64,000 nucleotides of DNA, from NCBI RefSeq assembly GCF_019048265.1, contig NZ_CP077311.1:186001-250000 (forward strand). Reading direction: 5' to 3'. Below are positions 10,142 through 19,151 of the stretch, piece by piece. Made by a program: the position numbers and the translations under genes. Source of the DNA: Aeromonas sp. FDAARGOS 1405. Lineage in GTDB: Bacteria; Pseudomonadota; Gammaproteobacteria; Enterobacterales; Aeromonadaceae. How positions within the stretch are numbered: the first letter of the stretch is position 1; each line of letters opens with the position of its first letter. Under the pieces are notes generated by a model. The model saw nothing but the letters and a program-made list of their open reading frames with translations, did not search any database and was not told where the DNA came from.

Positions 10142-10216
10142 TGGGGTATCGCCAAGCGGTAAGGCAGCGGGTTTTGATCTCGCCATCCCTAGGTTCGAAT
10201 CCTAGTACCCCAGCCA
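10142..10216 (+). tRNA. tRNA-Gln (TTG)
   Basis: Fourth glutamine tRNA of the array, identical to the others. It starts the second copy of the 188-base Gln-spacer-Met block. Confidence 0.97.
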
Positions 10217-10252
10217 TTTTTACTTGTATTTGACTCACGTTGAACACAAGAC

Positions 10253-10329
10253 GGCTATGTAGCTCAGTTGGTTAGAGCATCGCACTCATAATGCGGGGGT
10301 CACAGGTTCGAATCCCGTCATAGCCACCA
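10253..10329 (+). tRNA. tRNA-Met (CAT, elongator type)
   Basis: Identical to the methionine tRNA at 10055, including the upstream spacer. Third methionine elongator tRNA of the array. Confidence 0.97.
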
Positions 10330-10336
10330 TCAATTT

Positions 10337-10420
10337 GCGGAAGTGGCGAAATTGGTAGACGCACCAGATTTAGGTTCTGGCGCCCTAGGCGTGAGAGTTC
10401 GAGTCTCTCCTTCCGCACCA
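10337..10420 (+). tRNA. tRNA-Leu (TAG)
   Basis: An 84-base class II tRNA with a GCGGAAG/CTTCCGC acceptor, anticodon stem-loop CCAGA-TTTAGGT-TCTGG (anticodon TAG), a long variable arm CGCCCTAGGCG and encoded CCA. It matches E. coli leuW, which also sits with Met and Gln tRNAs. Last gene of the array. Confidence 0.97.
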
Positions 10421-10440
10421 TTGATAGCAGTGCCAAACAG

Positions 10441-10462
10441 ACCAGCTCACGCTGGTTTTTTT
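10441..10462 (+). terminator. Terminator of the tRNA array
   Basis: Stem ACCAGC / GCTGGT with a TCAC loop, followed by seven Ts including the stem end, 20 bases after the tRNA-Leu CCA. Confidence 0.9.
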
Positions 10463-10589
10463 GTATCTGACATTTGCCTCTCCCCAGTTTTTCTCTCGCG
10501 CCTCTATTAACCCAGCTCCACGTTAATTCCCGTCCACATCACTCTTCACTGATTCCGAGCACGCCTTGCCACTCTTGTCTCCTGGCCAT

Positions 10590-10612
10590 AAAAAAGCGGC
10601 CCGCAGGCCGCT
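10590..10612 (-). terminator. Terminator of the YfbS-like transporter gene
   Basis: Read on the minus strand: stem AGCGGCC / GGCCGCT with a short loop, followed by six Ts, 26 bases after the stop of the minus-strand gene. Confidence 0.88.
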
Positions 10613-10638
10613 GGTGCACACATTCATCATCCCGGTTA

Positions 10639-12471
10639 TCAGAACGGGAAGAACCAGGGGATCGCTACCACGCTGACCGCCATCACCAGCAGGGTGAAGG
10701 GCACCCCGATACGGATAAAATCGGCAAACTTGTAGTTGCCCGGCCCCAGCACCAGGGTATTCACTGGTGAGGAGACGGGCGTCATAAAGGCGGCCGAGGC
10801 GGCGATGGCAATGGTCATGGCGAACGGATAGGGCGATACCCCCATCTGCTGCGCCGTGCCCAGCGCAATGGGCGCCATCAGTACCGCGGTGGCGGTATTG
10901 GAGATAAATAGCCCGATCACTGCGCAGAGCGCAAACAGGCTGGCCAGCATCACCCGCGGCCCCATCTCCCCCACCGCATTGATCAGGCCACCGACGATCA
11001 GATCCACCCCGCCGGTTTTTTGCAGCGCCAGTGCGAAGGGGAGCATACCGACAATCAGGATCAGGGTCGGCCAGTGGATCGACTTGTAGGCACTCTCCAT
11101 ATCGATGCAGCGAAACTTGCCCATCAGCAGACAGGCGATCAGCGCGGCAATGACGTTGGGCACCGGATCGGTCACCATCAGCAGGATCATCACTCCAAGA
11201 CAAAAGAGGGCATGGATCGACTGACTGCGGGCGGGGGCCATCTCGTCCACCTCGGCCGGCAGTCCCATCAACAAAAAGTCGCGGCTGTGAGTCTGCAGTT
11301 GCCGGATATGGCTCCAGTTACCCACCACCAGCAGGGTGTCCCCCATTTGCAGCGGCTCGTCCACCAGTTTGCCAGCCAGAGCCTCACCATCGCGGCGCAG
11401 CCCCACCACACTCAGGCCATAGCTGGAGCGGAAGGTCACCTCCCGCACACTCTTGCCCAGCAGCTTGGATTCGGGTATCAGCGACACCTCGGCCATCCCC
11501 ACCTCCCGCGCCTGATCGGAGAAGTACTCTCCACGCAGGATCATGGGCTCGAGCCGCGCTTCGCTGCAAAAATCCCGCACGTCCACCTCGGGATCGGACA
11601 TATCGATCAGCAGCACATCCCTGGCCTGAAATTCACTGATCCCCGACACCGGCACCATCACCCTGCGAAACTTGCGCCAGCGCTCCACCCCGATAATGTG
11701 GGCGCCATAACGGGCGCGCAGTTGCAGCTCGTCCAGGGTATGGCCAATCAGGGGAGAGTCGGGGTGCAGCGCCAGGCGGCGGGCCCGACCGGTCAGCCGA
11801 TAATCACGGATAAGATCGCGAAAAGTACGGCGCCCGGTCTGCTTGCCCTTGCCCTCCTCCCCCTCGCCCACCAAAGAGCCGCGCACCAGCAGCATGTAGA
11901 GGATGCCCAGCCCCAGGATCAGCACCCCCATGGGAGTGAAATCGAAGAAACCGAAGCCGTGTATGCCGTGGCGCATCAGCTCGCTGTTGACCACCATGTT
12001 GGGGGGCGTGGCCACCAGCGTCATCATACCGCTGATAAGCCCGGCAAAGCCGAGGGGCATCATCAGGCGACCGGCCGGGATCCCCATCCGGTTCGCCACA
12101 CTCAGCACCACCGGGATAAAGATGGCCACCACCCCGGTGCTGCTCATCACAGCCCCCAGCGTCGCCACCGCCACCATCAGCAGCACCAGCAGCTTGGTCT
12201 CGCTGCTGCCCGCCACCTTCACCAATGCATCCCCCACCTGATAGGCGATGCCGGTGCGCACCAACCCCTCCCCGACTACAAACAGGGCGGCAATCAGAAT
12301 AACGTTGGGATCGCTAAAGCCCGCCAGCGCCTCCGGCAGGGTGAGGGTGCCGCTCAGCACAAAGAGGATAATGATCAACAGGGCGACCACGTCCATGCGC
12401 ACCTTGTTGGTCATAAAGAGATAGATGGCGCCAGCCAGCAGACAGAGCACCCAGACAAGCTCGGAATTCAA
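10639..12471 (-). CDS. yfbS: YfbS-like SLC13-family permease with two TrkA-C domains
   Basis: An inner-membrane anion/cation permease of the SLC13/ArsB-like group; E. coli YfbS has the same 610-residue length. About five N-terminal membrane segments (residues 1-200) are followed by two soluble RCK-C (TrkA-C) ligand-sensing domains (about 210-390), for example [16 protein letters not shown] second membrane block carries the duplicated motifs [12 protein letters not shown] and [15 protein letters not shown]. The substrate is unknown; homologues move sulfate, dicarboxylates or sodium. It has its own terminator and is divergent from pnuC, with no obvious partner gene. Confidence 0.88.
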   Translation of the reverse strand: MNSELVWVLCLLAGAIYLFMTNKVRMDVVALLIIILFVLSGTLTLPEALAGFSDPNVILIAALFVVGEGLVRTGIAYQVGDALVKVAGSSETKLLVLLMVAVATLGAVMSSTGVVAIFIPVVLSVANRMGIPAGRLMMPLGFAGLISGMMTLVATPPNMVVNSELMRHGIHGFGFFDFTPMGVLILGLGILYMLLVRGSLVGEGEEGKGKQTGRRTFRDLIRDYRLTGRARRLALHPDSPLIGHTLDELQLRARYGAHIIGVERWRKFRRVMVPVSGISEFQARDVLLIDMSDPEVDVRDFCSEARLEPMILRGEYFSDQAREVGMAEVSLIPESKLLGKSVREVTFRSSYGLSVVGLRRDGEALAGKLVDEPLQMGDTLLVVGNWSHIRQLQTHSRDFLLMGLPAEVDEMAPARSQSIHALFCLGVMILLMVTDPVPNVIAALIACLLMGKFRCIDMESAYKSIHWPTLILIVGMLPFALALQKTGGVDLIVGGLINAVGEMGPRVMLASLFALCAVIGLFISNTATAVLMAPIALGTAQQMGVSPYPFAMTIAIAASAAFMTPVSSPVNTLVLGPGNYKFADFIRIGVPFTLLVMAVSVVAIPWFFPF

Positions 12472-12734
12472 TGCAACCTCCTTTTATCACGTGATTCTCC
12501 TCCCGGAGAGTGGACTCTATCAGACCACAGCCATGGCGCTATCATCTTGCTACATATCAATAAAGTCCGGCCCGCCGGGGCCCCATAACCCATCACTGCT
12601 GGAATAACCGGGCAGCAGCGGCGATTTCTTTGATATGGGCCAAGCCCGGGGCGGACAAAAGTCCTGCCCCTCCTCCCCCTCACCCCTTAGAATGGCGCCC
12701 TCGCATACTAACCCTCATGCCCAAGGATCAGAAA

Positions 12735-13451
12735 ATGAGCATATTCGAGCTGTTCAGCATCAATAACACGCTAGTGACCATACCGCTGGGTGGCGGCTAT
12801 GCCATGTCATGGATTGAAGCCATCGGCACCCTGTTCGGGCTGGCCTGCATCTGGTTCGCCAGTCAGGAGAAGACCATCAACTACCTTTTTGGCCTTATCA
12901 ACGTCAGCCTGTTTGCCATCATCTTCTTCCAGATCCAGCTCTACGGACTGTTGATGCTGCAGCTGTTCTTCTTCTGCGCCAACGTCTACGGCTGGTACGC
13001 TTGGACCCGCCCGGCCAACGATCAGGGGGATACCCTGCAGATCCGCTGGCTCAGCAAATCCAAGCTGATAATGACCGCCGCCGTGAGCGTGCTGGCCATC
13101 GCCCTGCTGACCCGCTATATCGACCCGGTCTTCGCCACCCTGGCACGCACCTCGGTCTCCCTGCTCAACCTGTTTGGTGCCAACCTTGCCATCCCCGAGC
13201 CCTCCCCTGATGCCTTCCCCTTCTGGGATGCCAGCATGACGGTGCTCTCGGTGGTCGCCCAGATCCTGATGACCCGCAAATACGTGGAGAACTGGATCCT
13301 CTGGGTCGTAATCAACATCATCAGCATCGGTGTCTATGCCGCGCAGGGCGTCTACGCCATGTCGCTCGAATATCTGATCCTGCTGTTTATCGCCGCCAAC
13401 GGCACTCGCCTCTGGGTGATTGCCGCCAAGCGCCAGCCACAAGGTCTGTAA
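12735..13451 (+). CDS. pnuC: Nicotinamide riboside transporter PnuC
   Basis: PnuC imports nicotinamide riboside by facilitated diffusion, trapped inside by phosphorylation. The 238-residue product (E. coli 239) has about seven membrane segments and the family motifs WIEAIGTLFGLACIW, NVYGWYAW and NWILWVVINIISIG (the WxxWxxxN NR-binding signature). The ATG at 12735 has AAGGA seven bases upstream; longer in-frame starts lack a binding site. It is followed after three bases by a nucleoside phosphorylase gene, which suggests the imported nucleoside may be split instead of, or as well as, phosphorylated. No upstream THI-box or NAD riboswitch was recognised. Confidence 0.93.
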   Translation: MSIFELFSINNTLVTIPLGGGYAMSWIEAIGTLFGLACIWFASQEKTINYLFGLINVSLFAIIFFQIQLYGLLMLQLFFFCANVYGWYAWTRPANDQGDTLQIRWLSKSKLIMTAAVSVLAIALLTRYIDPVFATLARTSVSLLNLFGANLAIPEPSPDAFPFWDASMTVLSVVAQILMTRKYVENWILWVVINIISIGVYAAQGVYAMSLEYLILLFIAANGTRLWVIAAKRQPQGL

Positions 13452-13454
13452 GCC

Positions 13455-14180
13455 ATGAGTCTGTTACCCCATCTTCAGTGCCGCCCCGACCAGATTGCCG
13501 AGCGAGTGGTACTGTGCGGCGACCCGGCCCGGGTCGATCGCATCGCCAGCCAGCTCGAACAGTGTGAAGTGCTGGGGCAAAACCGGGAGTTTCGCCTCAT
13601 CAACGGCCGCTATCAGGGGCAGCCCATCACGGTCTGCAGCACCGGCATCGGCGGCGCCTCGGCCATCATAGCGCTGGAGGAGCTGGTGCAAGCCGGTGCC
13701 CACTCGCTCATACGGGTCGGCTCCGCCGGTGCCCTGCAGCACGACATCGGCCTTGGCGACCTTATCGTGGTGGAAGGGGCGGTACGCAATGAGGGGGCCT
13801 CACAGGCCTATCTGCCCGCCGAGTACCCCGCCTGCGCCGATATCTGGCTGCAGGCCGCCTTGCTCAACCATGTAGCGACCGGCAGCCAGCCTCATTGGCA
13901 CGGGCTGGTACGCTCCCACGACAGCTTCTATCGAGATGATGAGCAGGAGGTGTGCCGCTACTGGCATGCCCGTGGCGTGCTCGGCGCTGACATGGAGACC
14001 GCAGCCCTGCTGACCGTGGGTCGCCTGCGCAAGGTGCGGGTCGCCGCCGTGCTCTGCAACGTGGTGCTGTTCGAGCAGGATGTGCAACAAGGGGTAGCGG
14101 ATTACGCCAGCGCCGAACAGGCGATGATGGCCGGTGAGCAGCAAGCCATCGCCGCCGCCCTCCACGCGTTGGTGCAATAA
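13455..14180 (+). CDS. Nucleoside phosphorylase (uridine phosphorylase family)
   Basis: A PNP/UDP-superfamily enzyme that splits nucleosides with phosphate into base and ribose-1-phosphate. The 241-residue protein shows the phosphate-binding GDPARVDRI, the STGIGGASA loop, RVGSAGALQHDIGLGDLIV and the active-site DMETAALL (FEMES in classical Udp). It starts three bases after pnuC, so the two genes are one operon. The pairing suggests phosphorolysis of nicotinamide riboside or another imported nucleoside; this is inference. It is shorter and more diverged than typical E. coli Udp (253 residues). Confidence 0.85.
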   Translation: MSLLPHLQCRPDQIAERVVLCGDPARVDRIASQLEQCEVLGQNREFRLINGRYQGQPITVCSTGIGGASAIIALEELVQAGAHSLIRVGSAGALQHDIGLGDLIVVEGAVRNEGASQAYLPAEYPACADIWLQAALLNHVATGSQPHWHGLVRSHDSFYRDDEQEVCRYWHARGVLGADMETAALLTVGRLRKVRVAAVLCNVVLFEQDVQQGVADYASAEQAMMAGEQQAIAAALHALVQ

Positions 14181-14285
14181 CCCGCAAACCGTTAACTGCG
14201 GCACATCCGCTACCGTGCGGGCTGGTATCCGGCCCGCACTCTTGCTAGCCTCATGGCCCTCGTGATCCGGTGCGACAGGCAAGTC

Positions 14286-14957
14286 ATGCAGCAACAGCCC
14301 TACCCCCTAGGCCGTTTTCACGCCGAACTCCAGCAGCTTGAACCCCGCTTTGCCGCGGCGCTCGACGTCTGCACCCTGTTTCTGCGCCGTTACCTGCCGG
14401 GCGAATTGATCATGCGGCAGGGGGAGCAGAGCGAGCAGCTCTATCTGGTCGAACATGGCCGGGTCTCCCTCAACAGTACGGTGCACTCGGGCCGCATCTT
14501 CCAGCTCGGCGAAATTGAGTGCCACAGCCAGATCTTCGGTGAGATGGAGTTCTTCAGCGCCACCCCGGTGCAGTGGAACGTGGTGGCCGAGACCGAACTG
14601 GACGCACGGGTCATCTGCGCCCACAAGCTGGCCCAGCGCCTGCTGACCGAGCCCGAGCTGACCCTCTTCTTCGCCGCGGCGCTTGCCAGCGACTATCTCG
14701 ATACCCTGGAGATCACCACCAGCCGGCTGCTCCACCCCATCGCCTACAACATCGCCTATGAGCTGTGGCGAGAGCGCCAGCGCACTCCGATGCTGGGATC
14801 GCGCAAGCGGGCCCACGAGGCGGCGCGCTTCGGCACCACCGAGCGGGTTTACCGCCGCGCCCTCAAGGAGCTGATCGAGCAGGGCATAGTCGCCGACGGC
14901 AGCAATGGCCCCGTTATCGCCAATCTGGCCAAGCTGCGCGCCTATCTCGATCTTTGA
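14286..14957 (+). CDS. Crp/Fnr-family regulator (YeiL-like)
   Basis: A 223-residue transcription factor with an N-terminal cyclic-nucleotide-binding fold (GELIMRQGEQSEQLYLVEHG, residues about 38-57) and a C-terminal winged helix (TERVYRRALKELIEQGIV). The overall pattern resembles E. coli YeiL, which sits beside nucleoside uptake genes. Here it follows pnuC and the phosphorylase by 105 bases. Two cysteines (in LDVC and EIEC) are far apart, so an Fnr-type iron-sulfur cluster is not supported. The start MQQQPYPLG has AGGCAAG just upstream; an upstream in-frame ATG at 14253 is less likely. Ligand unknown. Confidence 0.75.
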   Translation: MQQQPYPLGRFHAELQQLEPRFAAALDVCTLFLRRYLPGELIMRQGEQSEQLYLVEHGRVSLNSTVHSGRIFQLGEIECHSQIFGEMEFFSATPVQWNVVAETELDARVICAHKLAQRLLTEPELTLFFAAALASDYLDTLEITTSRLLHPIAYNIAYELWRERQRTPMLGSRKRAHEAARFGTTERVYRRALKELIEQGIVADGSNGPVIANLAKLRAYLDL

Positions 14958-14999
14958 TTTCCATTCACCTCATTTCGATTCACCCAGTCAGGAGTCACC

Positions 15000-15323
15000 A
15001 TGTCTGCCCATTCCTATCCCGAATTCACCTTCTTCAGCCGCTTCGTCGCCGATATTCAGGCGGGCCGCAAAACCATCACCATTCGCGACGAGAGCGAAGC
15101 CAACTGGCAGCCTGGCCAGCGGTTGGCGCTGTTTACCAACCCGGAGCACCAGCCCTTTGGCACCATCGAGGTGCTCTCGGTCAAGGCGGTAGCCTTCGAT
15201 GAACTGAACGACGAGCACGCCCGTCAGGAGAACATGACCCTCCCCGAGCTCAAACAGGTGATCCGCGATATCTACCCCGATATGCCGCCGCTCTATGTGA
15301 TTGAATTCAAACTGATTGCCTGA
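15000..15323 (+). CDS. yqfB: ASCH-domain N4-acetylcytidine amidohydrolase
   Basis: YqfB hydrolyses N4-acetylcytidine, a nucleoside released from modified tRNA, to cytidine and acetate. The 107-residue protein is a single ASCH domain. The E. coli catalytic residues Lys21, Thr24 and Glu74 align with Lys24 and Thr27 in RKTITIRDE and with Glu77 in ARQENMTL, a uniform offset of three. The ATG follows AGGAGTCACC. It lies near other nucleoside genes (phosphorylase, YeiL-like regulator), though co-transcription is not shown. Confidence 0.9.
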   Translation: MSAHSYPEFTFFSRFVADIQAGRKTITIRDESEANWQPGQRLALFTNPEHQPFGTIEVLSVKAVAFDELNDEHARQENMTLPELKQVIRDIYPDMPPLYVIEFKLIA

Positions 15324-15390
15324 GCCGGATTTGGCCATTGCCGAGCGATGTGTTAATAGTGTCCTCTTTTGAATCATGGAGGTGACCCGA

Positions 15391-15771
15391 GTGTTTGAGA
15401 TAGCGAGCCTGAAAGAGGGGATGATGCACGGGGTCGAGCTGTTCCAGCTGCTGCTGGAGATCATCTCCATCGCCTGTGTGGTCATTGGCCTTGGCAAGAC
15501 CCTCTGGCTGGCGGCAAGAGTGCGGGATCACCAACCCGGCTTTCCGCGCATTCGCCTCTGTTTTGGCAGCTGGCTTATTCTGGCGCTGGAGTTCCAGCTG
15601 GCCGCCGACATCCTGGCCACCACAGTCGCGCCGAGCAAGGAGGAGCTGATCCGTCTTGCCATCATCGCGGTCATCCGTACCTTCCTGAACTACTTCCTCG
15701 GCAAGGAGCTGGAGGCACAAGCGGAACACCAGCAGGAGCAGCGCAGCGAGCAGACCAAGGCTGCTCAATAA
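15391..15771 (+). CDS. DUF1622 family membrane protein
   Basis: A 126-residue inner-membrane protein of unknown function. Three hydrophobic segments are visible: LFQLLLEIISIACVVIGLG, WLILALEFQLAADILATTV and LIRLAIIAVIRTFLNYFLG. A charged tail rich in Gln and Glu follows. An ATG at 15376 is part of the sequence GGAGGTGA (15378-15385), which is a near-perfect ribosome binding site for the GTG at 15391, five bases downstream. The GTG is therefore taken as the start. A hairpin terminator follows. Confidence 0.82.
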   Translation: MFEIASLKEGMMHGVELFQLLLEIISIACVVIGLGKTLWLAARVRDHQPGFPRIRLCFGSWLILALEFQLAADILATTVAPSKEELIRLAIIAVIRTFLNYFLGKELEAQAEHQQEQRSEQTKAAQ

Positions 15772-15805
15772 CCAGTATTCCTGCATAGCATCATCGCTGA
15801 GTGCC

Positions 15806-15842
15806 GTGCCATCCCGACCACAGCCGTGGCCTGGGATGGCAC
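15806..15842 (+). terminator. Long hairpin after the DUF1622 gene
   Basis: Outer stem GTGCCATCCC / GGGATGGCAC (15806-15815 with 15833-15842) enclosing an inner CCAC/GTGG stem. There is no clear U-run, only CTTTG, so this may terminate weakly or be an RNA-stability element. Confidence 0.5.
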
Positions 15843-15970
15843 CTTTGTGACCCTTCCCGCACTTTTGGCAATCAGCCAACAATGGAACCCTTTTCAAGGT
15901 TTCCCCTGCCCTGTCGAGTAGCAGCTCATCTGCGTAAGATAGAAAATCTCCTCCCCAACCGGCCACGCTG

Positions 15971-17602
15971 ATGAACCCGCAACCCCTCCACACGCCCGAT
16001 ATAGACCTCGATAGCTGCGTCATCTACCAGATCTACCCCATGAGCTTTCAGGACAGCGATGGCGACGGACTGGGCGACATCAACGGCATCCGTCAGCGCC
16101 TCAACTATCTGGCCACCCTCGGGGTCGATATGCTCTGGCTCACCCCCATCTATCGCTCCCCCAAACGGGACAACGGCTACGATGTGGCGGACTACCGTGC
16201 CATCGACCCCGCCTTCGGCACCCTGACCGAGATGGAGCTGCTGATAGCCGAAGCGGCCGCTCACGGCATCGGCATCATGATGGATATCGTCGCCAACCAC
16301 ACCTCCACCGAGCACGAGTGGTTTATGAAGGCACTGGCCGGGGATCCCCGTTATCAGAGTTATTACGTGTTTCGCGACCAGGCCTTCGTTGACGCTCACC
16401 CCATTACCTCGATTTTTGGCGGCAGCGGCTGGCAGTACGTGCCGGAGCTTGATCGCTACTACCTGCACAACTTCGATCCCAGTCAAGCCGATCTGGACTG
16501 GGACAACCCGGCGGTGCGCGCCGAAATGGCGGCGGTGATCAACTTCTGGCTGGGCAAAGGGATCAAGGGATTTCGCTTCGATGTGATCGATATGGTGAGC
16601 AAGGAGTGGGACCAGCTTGCCATGAGCAATGGCCCGCGCCTGCACGACTATATCCGCGAGCTCAATGCCGCCAGCTTCGGCGGCAAGGGGATCATCACGG
16701 TGGGGGAGACCTGGGGAGCCGATCTCGCCCATATGCAGAACTATTCGAACCACGATGGCAGCGAGTTCAGCATGGTGTTCAACTTCGAGCATCTGGGGCT
16801 GGGCAGTGACAAGTGGTCATCCCGCTTTGATCCCCTCGCCTTCAAGCGAGCCATGACCCGCCACCAGCAAGGGCTACACGGGCGTGGCTGGAACAGCCTG
16901 TTTCTCGGCAACCACGACCTGCCTCGCGCCGTCTCCCGCTTTGGCGATGACAGGCCAGAGTGGCGGGAAACCAGCGCCAGGCTGTGGGCCATGGTGCTGC
17001 ACATGATGCAGGGCACTCCCTTCATCTATCAGGGGGAGGAGCTGGCCATGACCAACCGTCACTGGCAGCCGGACGAGCTACGCGATGTGGAGGCAATCAA
17101 CTACCGCGCCAGCCAGTCAGGGCTGGATCCTGCCGAGCTGAGTCGGCGGCTCGATGCCATCGGCCGCGACAACGCCCGCACCCCGATGCAGTGGGACGCT
17201 GGCCTCCACGCCGGTTTCAGCACGGCCACCCCCTGGATCGCCCTCAATGCAAACCACGTCGAGATAAATGCTGACGAGCAGCTGGCCCGCCCCGACTCAC
17301 CGTTTCACTGCTATCGCCAGCTTATCGCCCTGCGCAAGGCTCACCCGGTCATTCGCCACGGCAATTTCGAGCTGCTGGATGGGGATGATCCCGAGCGTAT
17401 CAGCTATCTCCGCCACTGGCAGGATCCGGCCAGCGGAGAGCAGCACACCCTGCTGCTGCTCGCCAATCTCACGGCCAATCCCTTGCCGATGCCCCACTTC
17501 GACAAGGTGACAGACAAGATGCGGTTGCTGCTGGCCAATTACCCTGGCGAACCACTGCCACTCTTCGCCCCTTATCAGTGTGCGGTATGGCTAGCCGATT
17601 GA
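15971..17602 (+). CDS. GH13 alpha-glucosidase (oligo-1,6-glucosidase / trehalose-6-phosphate hydrolase type)
   Basis: A cytoplasmic 543-residue glycoside hydrolase with no signal peptide. A (beta/alpha)8 barrel carries the calcium loop DSDGDGLGD (28-36), MDIVANHTS, the nucleophile Asp204 in GFRFDVIDM, the acid/base Glu246 in VGETWG and Asp316 in GNHDLPR. The Val after the nucleophile is the residue associated with alpha-1,6 rather than alpha-1,4 specificity in this subfamily. TreC is the closest alternative, but no treB PTS gene is adjacent, so no symbol is given. Its stop codon abuts the stop of the convergent MFS gene with no spacer. A beta-phosphoglucomutase-like gene lies 1.5 kb downstream. 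Confidence 0.85.
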   Translation: MNPQPLHTPDIDLDSCVIYQIYPMSFQDSDGDGLGDINGIRQRLNYLATLGVDMLWLTPIYRSPKRDNGYDVADYRAIDPAFGTLTEMELLIAEAAAHGIGIMMDIVANHTSTEHEWFMKALAGDPRYQSYYVFRDQAFVDAHPITSIFGGSGWQYVPELDRYYLHNFDPSQADLDWDNPAVRAEMAAVINFWLGKGIKGFRFDVIDMVSKEWDQLAMSNGPRLHDYIRELNAASFGGKGIITVGETWGADLAHMQNYSNHDGSEFSMVFNFEHLGLGSDKWSSRFDPLAFKRAMTRHQQGLHGRGWNSLFLGNHDLPRAVSRFGDDRPEWRETSARLWAMVLHMMQGTPFIYQGEELAMTNRHWQPDELRDVEAINYRASQSGLDPAELSRRLDAIGRDNARTPMQWDAGLHAGFSTATPWIALNANHVEINADEQLARPDSPFHCYRQLIALRKAHPVIRHGNFELLDGDDPERISYLRHWQDPASGEQHTLLLLANLTANPLPMPHFDKVTDKMRLLLANYPGEPLPLFAPYQCAVWLAD

Positions 17603-18979
17603 TCAGGCATTGATAGAGGCCAGCTCATGGCGCTTCAATGCCAGCAGAGTGATCAGCAGCGCCAGCGTGGCAATCAGCCCCATGCCGATATAAGTGGTGC
17701 TGAAACCTGCGGCCAGCAGATCGGGCCCAAGCCGACTCAGATCACTGCCACTACCGGCAGGCAGGCTGGAATGGAACAGCATGGCGCAGATGGCCACCCC
17801 GATGGCCCCCCCCAGCTCACGGCCAAAGTTGAACAGCGACATGCCGATGCCGCGATCTTCCCGTGGCAAGGCATTCTGTACCACCACCGAGAGGGCGGGC
17901 AACACCAGACCCAGGCCAATACCGGCAAAGCCGAGGGCCAGCTTGACCCAGGCATCAAAGTGGATCTGCCAAAGCGCCACTGCAGCCAGCCCGAAGCCTA
18001 CCGCCACAAAACTCTTGTAGTGACCGGTACGCCCGATGAGTTTGCCGCCGACAAAAGCGCCGGCGGTAATGCAGATCATGAAGATCACCATACTCATCCC
18101 GCTCTCACTGGCGCTCAGCCCCTTTTGCCACTGCATCTGCAGGGGTAGATAAACCAACACCGCAAACATCAGCAACTGGGAGAACATCACCAGCAGCACA
18201 CTCACCAGATAACCGGGCAGCCGCACCAGATGGGCTGGCAGTATGGGGTCATGAGCGCGCCGCTCAATCAGCACCAGCAACATCAGAGAGACCGCCAGAG
18301 CCCCCGCCAGCCAGATGGCAGGGAGGGCTGCCTCGGGTGAGAGCAACAACAGAGTCAAGGTGGTGACGGTAATGAGCAGTGCCGCCCCCTTCCAGTCGAA
18401 GCGACTGTGGCGACGCACATTGAGCTGTTTAAGATTGCGGTTGATCAGGTAGATCGCCAGTGCACCAAGCGGCAGGTTGATCCAGAAGATCCAGCGCCAG
18501 CTGAGTTGTTCGGTAAAGTAGCCACCCAGCAGGGGCCCGGCAATGCTGGAGACCGCATAGACCGCCGAAATGTACCCCTGATACTTGCCCACTTCCCGCG
18601 GCGGAATCGTGTCGGCAATCACGGTAAAGGCAAGAGCAATCAGGCCGCCCCCTCCCAATCCTTGCAGCACTCGGGCCGCCAGCAGGGTCGGCAGATCCTG
18701 AGAGAGGGCGCAGGCGATAGAGCCCGCCAGAAAGAGACCAATGGCGATATTGAGCATCCGTACCCGGCCAAAGAGATCACTCAGTTTGCCATAGAGAGGC
18801 AGTACGGCGGTGGCCGCCAGCAGGTAGGCGGTGACCACCCAGGTGAGGGCGGCACCGGCGTGCAGCTCGGCACCGATCATCGGCAGCGGGGTGGTGACGA
18901 TGCTCTTCTCCAGCGAACCGAGCGCGATCACCAGCGCCACACTGGAGAAGATGGTTTTAGGGGATATTTTCGAGGTCAT
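17603..18979 (-). CDS. MFS drug exporter, DHA2 (14-segment) family
   Basis: A proton-driven efflux permease of about 458 residues with roughly 14 hydrophobic segments. Motif A is YGKLSDLFGRVRML after helix 2, and motif C is GLGGGGLIALAF / YAVSSIAGPLLGGYF, marking it as an antiporter. MTSKISPKTIF is taken as the start; an upstream TTG frame is less convincing. It stands alone with no local regulator, and its stop is immediately adjacent to that of the convergent glycosidase. Substrate unknown. Confidence 0.85.
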   Translation of the reverse strand: MTSKISPKTIFSSVALVIALGSLEKSIVTTPLPMIGAELHAGAALTWVVTAYLLAATAVLPLYGKLSDLFGRVRMLNIAIGLFLAGSIACALSQDLPTLLAARVLQGLGGGGLIALAFTVIADTIPPREVGKYQGYISAVYAVSSIAGPLLGGYFTEQLSWRWIFWINLPLGALAIYLINRNLKQLNVRRHSRFDWKGAALLITVTTLTLLLLSPEAALPAIWLAGALAVSLMLLVLIERRAHDPILPAHLVRLPGYLVSVLLVMFSQLLMFAVLVYLPLQMQWQKGLSASESGMSMVIFMICITAGAFVGGKLIGRTGHYKSFVAVGFGLAAVALWQIHFDAWVKLALGFAGIGLGLVLPALSVVVQNALPREDRGIGMSLFNFGRELGGAIGVAICAMLFHSSLPAGSGSDLSRLGPDLLAAGFSTTYIGMGLIATLALLITLLALKRHELASINA

Positions 18980-19151
18980 AAGGGGACTCGCTGATCTGAT
19001 ATGCCAAAGGATCGGCAATTGAGCGAGTTATTGTCTCACAAATCAGCAAGAGATAGAAAAAACGGCGGTCACATCTGCCCGATCATGAGACAGATCCCAT
19101 AATCGATGTCCCCAATCTGCTAGCCTGCCCTATTTGATTCGAGGAGTCCCC

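Larger units (their letters stand above)
9702..10329 (+). repeat. Tandem duplications inside the tRNA array
   Basis: Two nested duplications are visible. A 121-base unit (tRNA-Gln plus 46-base spacer) occurs at 9702-9822 and 9823-9943. A 188-base unit (tRNA-Gln, 36-base spacer, tRNA-Met) occurs at 9944-10131 and 10142-10329. Spacers are identical as well as genes, so the copies are recent or kept alike by gene conversion. Confidence 0.93.

Noticed and set aside
9617..10420. Regularly spaced repeats resembling a CRISPR array
   Set aside because: The repeats are complete tRNA genes with cloverleaf folds and CCA ends, and the spacers are duplicated rather than unique.
11020..12588. 522-codon open frame antisense to the YfbS-like gene
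   Set aside because: Histidine- and glutamine-rich translation with no domain; it is a shadow of a GC-rich gene whose true frame matches YfbS end to end.
15376..15390. ATG at 15376 as start of the DUF1622 gene
   Set aside because: It overlaps the GGAGGTGA ribosome binding site that is ideally placed for the GTG at 15391.
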